The notes under the pieces were generated by a model. The model was not told where the DNA came from and did not search any database. It saw only the letters and a list, made by a program, of their open reading frames with translations. Both the position numbers and the translations under genes were made by a program. Below are positions 1-7,734 of a stretch of DNA of 64,000 nucleotides, piece after piece. Origin of the DNA: an uncultured Eubacteriales bacterium (GTDB lineage: Bacteria > Bacillota > Clostridia > Oscillospirales > CAG-272). The stretch is taken from NCBI GenBank assembly GCA_900546695.1, contig URDX01000001.1, positions 1 through 64,000 on the forward strand, written 5' to 3'. How positions within the stretch are numbered: the first letter of the stretch is position 1; the number at the start of each line of letters is the position of its first letter.

Positions 1-210
1 GTTAAGAAGTCAGCCCGTTGCAGTATGTCCCTGCGGAGGGGCTAAATACTCCGTGGATTGTTTTTTAATTTAGCATTATTTTCTCACACTGTTGTTGTGT
101 ACTCAAAAAACGGAAAGTCAAATTTGACAAAATGAATCAGATGTGTATACTGAAGAGCGGTGGCTGTATTGTCGGCATTCTTCGGTATGCGAAAATAACG
201 GAGGTGCTGT
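1..210 (+). other. Left edge: end of an unrecognised frame, then promoter region
   Basis: A frame open at base 1 stops at TAA 43-45, leaving a basic tail (ends SMSLRRG). It could be the 3' end of a gene cut by the window edge, but too little is visible to name it. The rest is AT-rich and non-coding and carries the promoter at 124-151. Confidence 0.25.
124..151 (+). promoter_or_regulatory. Sigma-A type promoter for the recombinase operon
   Basis: TTGACA at 124-129 and TATACT at 146-151 are separated by 16 bases. It lies 60 bases upstream of the TnpW-like gene and would transcribe that gene and the recombinase. Called on sequence match only. Confidence 0.6.
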
Positions 211-381
211 ATGCAGATCGAAAGCAAAGGAAAAAGACCGAAAGAGCTTAACCCCGCGCAAACGCAGATTTACAACATAAACGGCACGGTTATAAAGGTT
301 GAGCCAAAATTCAGGGAAACGGGCAAAACGCTGTTTTCTTCACTCGGCCGTATGATTTTCAAAGATTTTAAGCAATCCTAA
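211..381 (+). CDS. Small TnpW-like transposon protein
   Basis: A 56-residue basic protein (starts MQIESKGKRP, ends IFKDFKQS) with a good ribosome site, GGAGGT, six bases before the ATG. It sits 57 bases upstream of a TnpX-type serine recombinase, where Tn4451-like elements of Clostridia often carry the small TnpW family. The middle part (a short beta strand, then a basic stretch ending in a helix-like tail) fits that family by memory, but no alignment was done. Function unknown. Likely co-transcribed with the recombinase from the promoter at 124-151. Confidence 0.5.
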   Translation: MQIESKGKRPKELNPAQTQIYNINGTVIKVEPKFRETGKTLFSSLGRMIFKDFKQS

Positions 382-438
382 AATCCTTTCGGCATATAGT
401 TTTATGTACTATTTATTTGACTGCGAGAAGGAGGAATC

Positions 439-2154
439 ATGTATAGAGCGAAAAATGAAATAAAATGTTGCGATGTAGCTTTTCTTTATGAGCGCTTATC
501 AAGGGATGACGAACTGGATGGTGAAAGCAACAGCATAGCTAATCAGAAAAAGCTTCTTGCTAAGGTTGCAAAGGAAAAAGGGTACACAAAAACAGTCCAT
601 TTTTTTGATGACGGAATTTCGGGTGTAACAATGGACAGGCCTGAGTTCAACAGAATGATGGAGCAGTTAGAGCTTGGAAAAGCGTCGGCGGTATTCGTTA
701 AGGATTTATCCAGACTCGGCAGAAATTATATTGAAGTCGGGAGACTTACCGAGGAATTTTTCCCCGAACACAATATAAGGCTTGTTTCGGTTTCGGATAA
801 TCTTGATACCGACGAGGGCGAAAACGATCTGACCCCGATAAGAAATCTTTTTAACGAATGGTATGCGCGGGATATAAGCAAAAAGCGCCGTATCAGTAAT
901 AAGATTAAGGGAAGTTCGGGCTTGCCTTTGGGACCGCCGCCATACGGTTATATTAAAGATTCCGATAATCCGAATTGCTGGATAATAGGCGAAGAAGCGG
1001 CAAATGTTGTGCGTAAGATTTTTGAAATGTACCACATCGGACTCGGCACATTTCAGATAGCTGTGGCTTTAACGGAAGAAAAAGTCTTAACGCCGTCTGA
1101 ATATGCAAAGAAAAAGGGCATAAAAAAAGCCGGAGGAACATCCGGTAAGGCGCACACAAATCCGTATCATTGGGGACAGTCTACTGTTATTAAAATCTTA
1201 ACCAAACAGGAGTATTGCGGAGATCTTATAAATTTCAAAACTTATTCCAAATCATATAAGAATAAGAAAAGATATATCAATGATGCCGATAATATACTGA
1301 TATTCAAGGATGTTCACAAGCCTATAATTGACCGCGAGCTTTTTGAGGAAATCCAGCTTAAAAGGGGCAAAACAAGAAAGCGCCCTATGGCGAACGGCGA
1401 GAAGAATATGTTTTCGGGCTTGCTTGTATGCTCCGATTGCGGCAGTAATCTTAATTACCATTTAAGCAGCCGCGGAATATCTTCGTTCTGCTGCCCCGGC
1501 TTTAACCAAGGCAAGAGAAAAGAATGCCTTTCCGCTCATTATGTGCGAATGGATTTTTTGGAAGAGGTCGTCCTTGCTGAAATACGCAGGCTTACCAGAT
1601 TTGCCGGAAGGCATGAAGATTTATTTATAAAAACAGTAAGTGAATTTTCAAGAGACACCTTACAATCCCAAATTTCCGCATATCAGTCGGAGGTTCGCTC
1701 ACTAACCGCCAGAGACAGGGAGCTTGACCGAATTTTTGAACGGTTATATGAGGATAATATTTCCGGTAAAATCCCCGACGACAGATTTGCCAAGATGTCT
1801 GTCAATTATAATAATGAGCAAAAGGATATACACGAAAAGCTGAAGCATTTGGGAAACCTTATTGATGAATTATCCGACAAAGAAATTACCGCCGAAAAAT
1901 TTGTCAAGGCAATAAAAAAGTATACCAGGGTCAAAAAGCTGACACCGTATATGCTTACCGAATTGATTGAGAAGATAGTGGTATATCCGGCGGAGAAGGT
2001 TGACGGAGTAAGAACACAGCGATTGGTTATATATTATAACTGTGTGGGCGCTATTGATATTCCGACGGAGTTGCCAATACCGGAGCCGGATATTGTAATG
2101 AACACCCGCAAGGGCGTAAGTCTTACATATCTTCCTGCGGCAACAACAGCTTAA
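439..2154 (+). CDS. Large serine recombinase, TnpX type
   Basis: A 571-residue site-specific recombinase that would excise and integrate a Tn4451-like element through a circular intermediate. The N-terminal resolvase domain (about 10-150) has the nucleophile serine in YERLSRDD (S21), the FFDDGISG segment and an arginine-rich DLSRLGRN stretch. A recombinase domain follows (about 165-300), then a zinc ribbon with CSDCG (about 330-370), a coiled coil (about 400-470) and a C-terminal DUF4368-like tail ending in RKGVSLTYLPA. Length and layout match TnpX. The ATG has an AAGGAGG site just upstream. The rest of its element probably lies left of the window. Confidence 0.93.
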   Translation: MYRAKNEIKCCDVAFLYERLSRDDELDGESNSIANQKKLLAKVAKEKGYTKTVHFFDDGISGVTMDRPEFNRMMEQLELGKASAVFVKDLSRLGRNYIEVGRLTEEFFPEHNIRLVSVSDNLDTDEGENDLTPIRNLFNEWYARDISKKRRISNKIKGSSGLPLGPPPYGYIKDSDNPNCWIIGEEAANVVRKIFEMYHIGLGTFQIAVALTEEKVLTPSEYAKKKGIKKAGGTSGKAHTNPYHWGQSTVIKILTKQEYCGDLINFKTYSKSYKNKKRYINDADNILIFKDVHKPIIDRELFEEIQLKRGKTRKRPMANGEKNMFSGLLVCSDCGSNLNYHLSSRGISSFCCPGFNQGKRKECLSAHYVRMDFLEEVVLAEIRRLTRFAGRHEDLFIKTVSEFSRDTLQSQISAYQSEVRSLTARDRELDRIFERLYEDNISGKIPDDRFAKMSVNYNNEQKDIHEKLKHLGNLIDELSDKEITAEKFVKAIKKYTRVKKLTPYMLTELIEKIVVYPAEKVDGVRTQRLVIYYNCVGAIDIPTELPIPEPDIVMNTRKGVSLTYLPAATTA

Positions 2155-2171
2155 CAGAACAAAATATAAAA

Positions 2172-2220
2172 ACAGAGTGTTGTTACAATCAACCTCTCGG
2201 CTACTATAACAACACTCTGT
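2172..2220. terminator. 14-bp inverted repeat after the recombinase
   Basis: Perfect 14-base arms (2172-2185 and 2207-2220, core AGAGTGTTGTTA) around a 21-base loop, 18 bases after the recombinase stop. There is no T-tract on the + side, so it may be a weak terminator or an element-end structure. Confidence 0.45.
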
Positions 2221-2345
2221 ATGGTGCGAATGTTCATAAGGGATTTAACAAACACACCGGAACCGTACAATCATATTTATTAAAACGCACATTTTTCAAT
2301 TATCCTCTTTTGCAGTACAATGTACTTGCAAAAGAGGATTTTGCT

Positions 2346-2447
2346 ATGAAAATAAAAGATGTAGAGCACAAGGTAACTCTTAATGAGTTTAATTGTTTAT
2401 TAAACTACTTTAACAGTTCTGATGAATTAAGTGGTTGTTCAACATAA
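2346..2447 (+). pseudogene. Truncated copy of the small gene found again at 5097
   Basis: A 33-residue frame (starts MKIKDVEHKV, includes LNEFNCLLNYFN) whose leader (2222-2345) clearly resembles the leader of the intact gene at 5097 (4974-5096), including the same spacing from an AAGAGGATTTT ribosome site to the ATG. The product aligns by eye with the first 25 or so residues of that gene (LSEFEWRLLIKCLN). It then runs into the 3' end of darT on the other strand and stops. It looks like the stump left when the DarTG block replaced the rest of the gene and its tnpV partner. Confidence 0.6.
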
Positions 2448-3439
2448 CACATCAGCTTATCATCAAAAAAGACTTCTATACTGATATCTTTTGCTTGACA
2501 GTTTTTTTGCAATCCCTTTATTGTAAATCCTTTGGACTGCAATATGTTTACCGGTATTTCAATAAATTCTTGGTTATACACCGTTCTTGAATTAAACCAC
2601 TTTATCCATATTGTAACTTTAAGAGGTGGCAAATGATTCAAATTAGCCTTTGCCATTTCTCTTTCAATATACCGTTTGGCTACGTATGTATCAGAAAAAG
2701 ATATGCTAATGGTGCAATTGTTATAGGAACAATCTGCGATAAATAAGCCGTTGTTTTCAAAAGTGTCTCGCTTGGGTACTTTAATAATATCCTTATACTT
2801 TGAAAATGCTTTGTAATCCTCTTTTCGAAGCAAATTTAGTAAAGTTGTTCGTTCCAAACTGCTGCGACAAAGTATATTACAAAGGCATGAATCAATTTGC
2901 AGAGAGTTTGGATGTGTAATTTCTGCATGTCGATAGAGTTTAGTTGCATCAAAATTTTCATAACTATTATCATATATATAGTCAAAATTCAATTGAGAGA
3001 ATGCGTCAACCCCGCTATAAACTTCGGACCCGTGTCCAGCTTGGGATGTCTCAGAAAATTGTACGCCCGGAAGCGATAATAGTTTTTCTAAATCGAAAAG
3101 CAAAAAAATGGGTATTGGAACATTTGCGTTTTCATCACCATCATATCGTAGAGCGGAATGTTTATAACCTTCATTGTAGTATTGTGTGGGTGTTAACGGT
3201 CTGAAATAGAAACGTACCTTTGACACCACATTAGAGTTTGTCATGTCTATAACTTGCCGACTTGCATTATCGTTTTTCATAACTTTAAGATAGGTTGCAC
3301 TTGCTCTGCTATATAAAAAACCAGAATGTAAAATACTTATTGCATTGGATATATCTGTGTAATGAAATGCAAATTTTGGCCACCATGACACAGAGCTGTG
3401 ATTTTCACAATTGTCACGAATAATATCTTTATAAGTCAT
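2405..3439 (-). CDS. darT: DarT-type ssDNA thymidine ADP-ribosyltransferase toxin (DUF4433)
   Basis: A 344-residue toxin of the DarTG system. DarT attaches ADP-ribose from NAD+ to thymidines in single-stranded DNA, blocking replication; DarTG systems can stop phage. Visible motifs are an N-terminal FHYTDISNA with H26, an FYFRPLTPTQYY stretch at about 77-88, and a YRHAEITHP segment with the probable catalytic glutamate E173. The first ~210 residues cover the known enzyme. The C-terminal ~130 residues are an extension I do not recognise, with alternating beta-like patterns. The start overlaps the darG stop by four bases (ATGA), so the two are translationally coupled. Strongly AT-rich compared with the chromosome. 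Confidence 0.85.
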   Translation of the reverse strand: MTYKDIIRDNCENHSSVSWWPKFAFHYTDISNAISILHSGFLYSRASATYLKVMKNDNASRQVIDMTNSNVVSKVRFYFRPLTPTQYYNEGYKHSALRYDGDENANVPIPIFLLFDLEKLLSLPGVQFSETSQAGHGSEVYSGVDAFSQLNFDYIYDNSYENFDATKLYRHAEITHPNSLQIDSCLCNILCRSSLERTTLLNLLRKEDYKAFSKYKDIIKVPKRDTFENNGLFIADCSYNNCTISISFSDTYVAKRYIEREMAKANLNHLPPLKVTIWIKWFNSRTVYNQEFIEIPVNILQSKGFTIKGLQKNCQAKDISIEVFFDDKLMCYVEQPLNSSELLK

Positions 3440-4317
3440 GATTCGCCCCCACTAAACGCAAGTACTCTACCTAAACCGGCATTAACCTGATAACCATCTT
3501 CCATACATTTGTTTTTTGAATTGAAAAGTTTAATTTTTGATAAATATCCTGCAGATAGCAATAAATCATATACTAATTTTCTGATATCATCGTCATTACT
3601 CGTCGAGAAAATAGCGTGACTACGTATATAATCCCAAAGCATATAAAAATCGATTTCCTCAATTTTTAAAAGCTTGTTTGATTCTTTGGCAGTAATGTGC
3701 ATTTCATTGTCAAAATATTTCATCTCATAAGACTGCCCGTGAGAATCGAAATTATATGGCAACATGGAGCTCAAATATGTTAGGTCATCCTTAACCCCAT
3801 TAAATGACATGTCTTTTGCATTTGCTTTAAGCCAATCCAAAGTTTTTTGTGGCTCTTTATGTTCCGGCATACTATCAGGATTTGTGCCTAAATAAATATA
3901 TATATCAATTGGGAGCTTCTTTAAATATCGTTCCATTAATGGTTTAACGTCATTCCAATTCAATTCACCGTTTCCGCATCCAAGCTTTGGGAACGCAATA
4001 GATGTTATGTTTTTTTCAGCATAGGTTTGAACAAATTTCATAAGCCCTTTTTCTATATATTCAAGCTTGGATGGATTTCGCCAATTTTCTTTGGTGGGAA
4101 ATAGCAAGAGCCAATGATCAGGCTCATAAAACAACATTAATTTCCCAATTGAAAGCAAATGCTTTTCGCAAGCAACTTTATATTTTTCAAACATCTCAGG
4201 ATACCGCTGTTTAAAAGAAAGTGCCAAGCCTTTACCCATTACACCCATAGTGTTAACAGTATTGACAATTACTTGAGCAGGACTTTCAAAAATATTGCCT
4301 TCTATATATTCAATCAT
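3436..4317 (-). CDS. darG: DarG-type macrodomain antitoxin
   Basis: A 293-residue antitoxin. Residues 1-150 form a macrodomain with the ADP-ribose-binding NTVNTMGVMGKGLAL loop (N19, N22) and FPTKENWRNP, whose K76 probably corresponds to the catalytic lysine described in Thermus DarG. The macrodomain removes ADP-ribose from thymidine. The C-terminal half (about 165-293) resembles the region that in DarG directly binds and blocks DarT. Gene order XRE-darG-darT with a four-base darG/darT overlap is the standard antitoxin-first layout. Transcribed from the promoter at 4575-4603. Confidence 0.87.
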   Translation of the reverse strand: MIEYIEGNIFESPAQVIVNTVNTMGVMGKGLALSFKQRYPEMFEKYKVACEKHLLSIGKLMLFYEPDHWLLLFPTKENWRNPSKLEYIEKGLMKFVQTYAEKNITSIAFPKLGCGNGELNWNDVKPLMERYLKKLPIDIYIYLGTNPDSMPEHKEPQKTLDWLKANAKDMSFNGVKDDLTYLSSMLPYNFDSHGQSYEMKYFDNEMHITAKESNKLLKIEEIDFYMLWDYIRSHAIFSTSNDDDIRKLVYDLLLSAGYLSKIKLFNSKNKCMEDGYQVNAGLGRVLAFSGGES

Positions 4318-4331
4318 AACACTTCTCCCAT

Positions 4332-4550
4332 TTAAACAATTGTTATTATATCTCCATTAGAATAAACAAATTTACATTTTAGTTCACACCCAGATACAAG
4401 AGCTATATCTGTCAACTCATCAACGGAAAAGTTTCCTCTTTTCATTTTCTGGTTGAAAGCTTGAGGGGTTTTGTTAAGTCTTCTTGCCATTTCCGCCAAG
4501 GATATATTAGATTTCAAACAAAGCATTTTTATCTGATCATCAATTCTCAT
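4332..4550 (-). CDS. Small XRE-type HTH regulator of the DarTG operon
   Basis: A 72-residue protein starting MRIDDQIKML. An upstream in-frame ATG would add 12 residues, but the AAAGGAGG site sits right before the ATG at 4550. Residues 5-60 form a Cro/C1-type helix-turn-helix (SLAEMARRLNKTPQAFNQKM), followed by a short beta hairpin. It begins the operon and is followed 14 bases later by darG, so it probably represses its own promoter. Regulation is inferred from position, not shown. Confidence 0.75.
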   Translation of the reverse strand: MRIDDQIKMLCLKSNISLAEMARRLNKTPQAFNQKMKRGNFSVDELTDIALVSGCELKCKFVYSNGDIITIV

Positions 4551-4574
4551 TTGATTATTACCTCCTTTATATTT

Positions 4575-4603
4575 ATAATATATCATAATGTTTATAATGT
4601 CAA
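4575..4603 (-). promoter_or_regulatory. Promoter of the XRE-darG-darT operon
   Basis: On the minus strand, TTGACA (4598-4603), a 17-base spacer and TATTAT (4575-4580). The start codon is 25 bases downstream. The area is full of short ATTTAT and TATAAT repeats that could serve as operators. Confidence 0.6.
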
Positions 4604-5096
4604 TAAATATATTTATATTTCAATAAAAATTCACAAGTGAATTTGGCATTAAATTAGAACGGCTTATACATAAAGTGGGCATCCCCTTCGCACCTCTTGC
4701 GGGTATAAAGGAGATGCACTTACTTGATATTCAAAAATTTGCCGACAAAGGAACCAGGGAAGATGAACTGTTTTTCACCCGTAGCGAATTTAACGCGAAA
4801 GCTTCACTTCGGCAATCCGCAGATTTGTGCGAATGGACAGACTGACTACACCGTGCTTATTACCTTTTACATATTATTTATTGCTTCCCCAAAATTTCAT
4901 TATTGCTTTTATTTTGAGGTAAGAGTAAGAAGTAAGAGATAGAAAGTAAAACCCCCTTACGAAAGAGAATTTTTAGTGCGGATGTTAATAAGGGATTTTA
5001 CAACAACTCCGGGGCATACAATCATATTCACACAAACGCACATTTTTAAAAAGTCCGCTTTTGCGGTACAATGTGCTTGCAAAGGAGGATTTTACT
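4604..5096 (+). other. Intergenic region with possible gene remnant and duplicated leader
   Basis: A frame without stops runs from about 4627 to the TGA at 4843-4845; inside it, ATG 4714 would give 43 residues (MHLLDIQKFADKG start). The ribosome site sits too close to that ATG, so it is more likely an internal fragment of a lost gene, which I could not identify. From about 4974 the sequence is the second copy of the leader also seen at 2222-2345. No other genes seen. Confidence 0.35.
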
Positions 5097-5267
5097 ATGA
5101 AAGAACAAAAACGATTTTTGGAATTATCGGAATTTGAGTGGCGGTTGCTTATCAAGTGCTTAAATGAAGCAAGATCATTATTTCTCGACAACGGCAAACC
5201 CGTTGAGGATATAGACGAACTTTTGATAAAAGCATTTAAAATGAAACGTAAGAAAGTGAGGATTTGA
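5097..5267 (+). CDS. Small conserved protein upstream of tnpV
   Basis: A 56-residue protein (MKEQKRFLEL start, basic KMKRKKVRI end). An AAAGGAGG site lies 8 bases before the ATG at 5097; an earlier in-frame ATG at 5061 has no ribosome site. The sequence suggests two or three short helices. It precedes tnpV by two bases and must be co-transcribed with it. A broken copy of the same gene lies at 2346. Such small proteins are common beside tnpV in Clostridia, but I know no function. Confidence 0.7.
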   Translation: MKEQKRFLELSEFEWRLLIKCLNEARSLFLDNGKPVEDIDELLIKAFKMKRKKVRI

Positions 5268-5269
5268 TT

Positions 5270-5647
5270 ATGGAAAAGTATAAATATGACGAAAGCAACG
5301 GACTATGGTATGAACTGCAGAGTGATTATTATTTGCCGTGTCTGAAATTGCCGGAAGAAGAACACCAACCTATCGGAATATGGGGACAGCGTCATCACGA
5401 ATATCTCTGCCGCAACAAACGAATTACTTTGTCAAGTCTGCAAATCAGCGGTAAATTAAATGATTATCTTGCCAACATTGGCCGACAGGCGGAGGAAATG
5501 TTTGAACGGCTGGTAAAGCAGATGGCTGCGGCAGAGGGTGTTACCGAGCAGTTAAAAGCGGCTGACCAAATGGCGTGGGTGGGTAAAATGGACAACATAC
5601 GGAATCGTGCAGCAGAAGTTGTGAACAATGAACTCATACTCATATAA
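5270..5647 (+). CDS. tnpV: TnpV family transposon protein
   Basis: A 125-residue protein with the TnpV pattern: YYLPCLKLPEEE, QPIGIWGQRH (about 40-49), SGKLNDYLANI, QAEEMFERLVKQMA, EGVTEQLKA, then a NIRNRAAEVV tail. TnpV is carried by Tn4451/Tn4453 and many related clostridial elements; its role is not known. The ATG at 5270 has a GTGAGGA site seven bases upstream; a TTG at 5264 could also be read as a start. A strong hairpin terminator overlaps the stop codon. Confidence 0.9.
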   Translation: MEKYKYDESNGLWYELQSDYYLPCLKLPEEEHQPIGIWGQRHHEYLCRNKRITLSSLQISGKLNDYLANIGRQAEEMFERLVKQMAAAEGVTEQLKAADQMAWVGKMDNIRNRAAEVVNNELILI

Positions 5648-5692
5648 AAAGCAGAGGTCGATGCCTTTTTGGGGTATCGACCTCTGCTTTTT
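5647..5692 (+). terminator. Terminator after tnpV
   Basis: Arms at 5647-5662 and 5676-5691 (core GCAGAGGTCGAT) make a 16-bp perfect stem with a 13-base loop, then TTTTT-rich sequence. It can also act on the minus strand to end transcription of the gene that stops at 5727. Confidence 0.85.
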
Positions 5693-6260
5693 GTGTTATA
5701 TCACTTGTGCTGTGTGAAACCTTATCTTAGTTTGCAACCTCAAGAAGTTTCTTATTAACTCTCGTCTGAACATCGATGTAATAAGCAAGCTCTGCGTCAT
5801 TTAGATCTTCGCTTTCCCATTTGTCAAATTTCTCGACCATATCAGCATACTTGCTCATATATTTTGTATAATCGGCAAGTAGACCAACATCGTTCGGATT
5901 ATCACTGTATTTTTTCATAAACGCAACATATTCATCCATAAATGTCTCATAGCTGTCCATTGCATCTTTAAAGTCTTTGCGCATTCCGTTAATGAGGTTT
6001 TTACTGCTGCCAGATTCGGTAGGTTTAGACTCAGTTGAATCCGAAGATTTAGACGAAGATGTTGTTGGAGAGCTTTTGCTGTCTTTACTGTTTTTTTCGT
6101 CAGGGGCATCTATTTGGATATTCATAATATTATTGCCCTCATATTTAAGCGAAATGCTCCAACCATAGTTATCGTCGGCATTAGCATGCGGTGAAAATTC
6201 GTATTTACACCTTTTTGTCAGATGTTGCGCCCGAGGGACAGGCAAAATCGCCTGCCCCTT

Positions 6261-6320
6261 TTCTATCGGAACAATACCAAAAAACGCGACGGTATAGTTC
6301 CGAACATTGTTCCGATAGAA
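6261..6320. repeat. 15-bp perfect inverted repeat at an element junction
   Basis: Arms 6261-6275 and 6306-6320 (TTCTATCGGAACAAT and its complement) flank a 30-base spacer. It lies between the truncated DUF6591 gene and the HTH-DUF3990 promoter. It could be a binding site or a structure at the end of an inserted element. Confidence 0.6.
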
Positions 6321-6340
6321 CTGCAAAACCCTTATTTTTC

Positions 6341-6362
6341 GCCGCAGTAGGCAAAGAAAAAG
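6341..6362 (+). repeat. Copy 1 of a short shared sequence (GCAGTAGGCAAAGAAAAA)
   Basis: The same string, with small changes, occurs at 14856-14880 and 23978-24001. Copies 1 and 3 bracket the DUF3990-to-integrase block. They could be attachment-site remnants or a shared gene-end fragment. Confidence 0.4.
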
Positions 6363-6373
6363 AACGCCGGCTC

Positions 6374-6426
6374 TTGACAAATTGCCTATCATAGTATATA
6401 ATTATTTTTGATAACAAATGATAGGC
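6374..6426 (+). promoter_or_regulatory. Consensus promoter with operator for the HTH-DUF3990 operon
   Basis: TTGACA (6374-6379), 17 bases, TATAAT (6397-6402): a perfect consensus promoter. A 9-bp perfect inverted repeat, GCCTATCAT at 6384-6392 and ATGATAGGC at 6418-6426, brackets the -10 box. This is where an autoregulating HTH protein would bind; the downstream gene encodes one. Confidence 0.75.
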
Positions 6427-6434
6427 GGTATAGC

Positions 6435-7280
6435 ATGAAAGATTTGATCAAAGCAATCCGTACTGCGGCAAATATGAATCAGGAACAGTTTGCATCTTCA
6501 CTTGGAACAACTCCGCTTTCCATCAATCGTTGGGAAAACGGAAAAACGCTCCCCAACCGTATGGCGCAGACGCAATTATATAATTTCTGCAAAGAACGTT
6601 CGATTGATGTCACAAAACTCATTGTTGACACCAAGGCATACACCGATACAGATAGCAATCTGATCCTTTATCATGGATCAAAGCAAGGAATTACCGGGGA
6701 TGTTGCACCGATCAGTCGTGAGGAATGTGATTTTGGTCGCGGTTTCTATATGGGAACCAGTACGCTTCAACCGCTGACACTAATCTGTAATGAGGACAAA
6801 CCCAAGTTTTATGCAGTCGAGCTTGATTTGACCGGGCTGAAAGTGCTGACTGTCGATATCGGCATGGATTGGGCGATGTTGATTGCCTACCATCGCAAGG
6901 AGATGGAAAATGCCAAAGGAACAGCTGTTTACGAAAAATATGCACACATGGCGGACGGTTATGATGTGATTATCGGTTACATTGCAAACGACCGTATGTA
7001 TACCGAGCTTTTCCGCTTTTTTAACAAGACGCTCACCGATGTGGCATTGATACACTGCCTATCCGCTCTTGATCTTGGCAAACAGTATGTTGCGATTTCC
7101 GAAAAAGCGTGCAAGCAGATTAAAATTCTGAAAGAAGAACCTCTGTCACCGTTGGAACTTGCACTGCTCAAGGACATGAGCGCGGAAAGAAGAAAAGAAG
7201 GAGTTGCCTTGGCGGAAGAAATTGAAGTAAAGTATCGTCGGGAAGGTAAATTCTTTGACGAGATTTTGAGAGGCGAATGA
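6435..7280 (+). CDS. HTH protein fused to DUF3990 (ADP-ribosyltransferase-like)
   Basis: A 281-residue protein. Residues 1-60 are an XRE helix-turn-helix (NQEQFASSLGTTPLSINRWE). About 77-230 match DUF3990: LYHGSK, SREECDFGRGFYMGT and DVIIGYIANDRM. DUF3990 is thought to be related to ADP-ribosyltransferases, with the YHGS and GFY motifs binding NAD. The C-terminus is charged and helical. The ATG at 6435 with AGGCGG upstream is preferred over a TTG at 6408 that falls inside the promoter region. One base separates it from the next gene. A toxin-antitoxin role is inferred from domains and layout. Confidence 0.75.
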   Translation: MKDLIKAIRTAANMNQEQFASSLGTTPLSINRWENGKTLPNRMAQTQLYNFCKERSIDVTKLIVDTKAYTDTDSNLILYHGSKQGITGDVAPISREECDFGRGFYMGTSTLQPLTLICNEDKPKFYAVELDLTGLKVLTVDIGMDWAMLIAYHRKEMENAKGTAVYEKYAHMADGYDVIIGYIANDRMYTELFRFFNKTLTDVALIHCLSALDLGKQYVAISEKACKQIKILKEEPLSPLELALLKDMSAERRKEGVALAEEIEVKYRREGKFFDEILRGE

Positions 7281-7281
7281 T

Positions 7282-7719
7282 ATGTTGAATTCCTTACAAA
7301 TGGCTCTCTGCGATACGCAGGGGCAGCTGTTTGAGCTTGCAGCCGAGCGGGGATACGCAAGCGAAGCTTTCATCAAGGCGTATATGACTTCGGCTGTGGC
7401 TACAGATATGGATAAAGAGTTTCACCACATTCAATGGGCAGGCAAAGCGTATATCCTCTCACGTATGGAAGATGAGCTTACCAATCAGCTTATCAAAGAC
7501 GGTGAGATTTACGATAAAGAAGCGCTGTATTGGATGGGCTATATCTACCGTTATTGGCACTTCTATACCGGTGAGAGCAGTCGCGAGATCTATAAACAAG
7601 CCCCGGCAAAAACAATGAATGTGGTCTATCTTATGTACCACACCATGAGTCCCGAAATGGCAATTGATAGGCTGCGAGAAGCATGGATTAACAACGGCAA
7701 TTTTTATAACACCCTATAG
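7282..7719 (+). CDS. Uncharacterised partner of the DUF3990 protein
   Basis: A 145-residue, mostly helical protein (MLNSLQMALC start; GKAYILSRMEDEL in the middle; YMGYIYRYWHFYTGESSREI-type aromatic segment at about 85-105). It starts one base after the HTH-DUF3990 stop with AGAGGCGA upstream, so the pair is translationally coupled. DUF3990 genes commonly have a small partner, often DUF3791; I do not see a clear DUF3791 match here. An antitoxin role is a guess from position. No signal peptide or membrane segment. Confidence 0.6.
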   Translation: MLNSLQMALCDTQGQLFELAAERGYASEAFIKAYMTSAVATDMDKEFHHIQWAGKAYILSRMEDELTNQLIKDGEIYDKEALYWMGYIYRYWHFYTGESSREIYKQAPAKTMNVVYLMYHTMSPEMAIDRLREAWINNGNFYNTL

Positions 7720-7734
7720 ACAAGGAAAAGAAAA

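Larger units (their letters stand above)
5727..6392 (-). pseudogene. Probably 5'-truncated DUF6591-type protein
   Basis: The last ~85 residues (KDFKDAMDSYETFMDEYVAF onward) are the helical domain of a family I believe is DUF6591, usually found at the end of clostridial lipoproteins or zinc-ribbon proteins. Before it is a Ser/Thr/Lys-rich linker and about 30 residues of plausible secreted-domain sequence (NYGWSISLKYEG). The remaining ~60 N-terminal residues are basic and lack a signal peptide, lipobox or ribosome site. They come from the regulatory DNA of the neighbouring element, so the native start seems lost, with a join near 6230. Function unknown. Confidence 0.55.

Noticed and set aside
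4724..4942. 72-codon + strand frame
   Set aside because: No ribosome site or family pattern, and it crosses an area that looks like decayed sequence.
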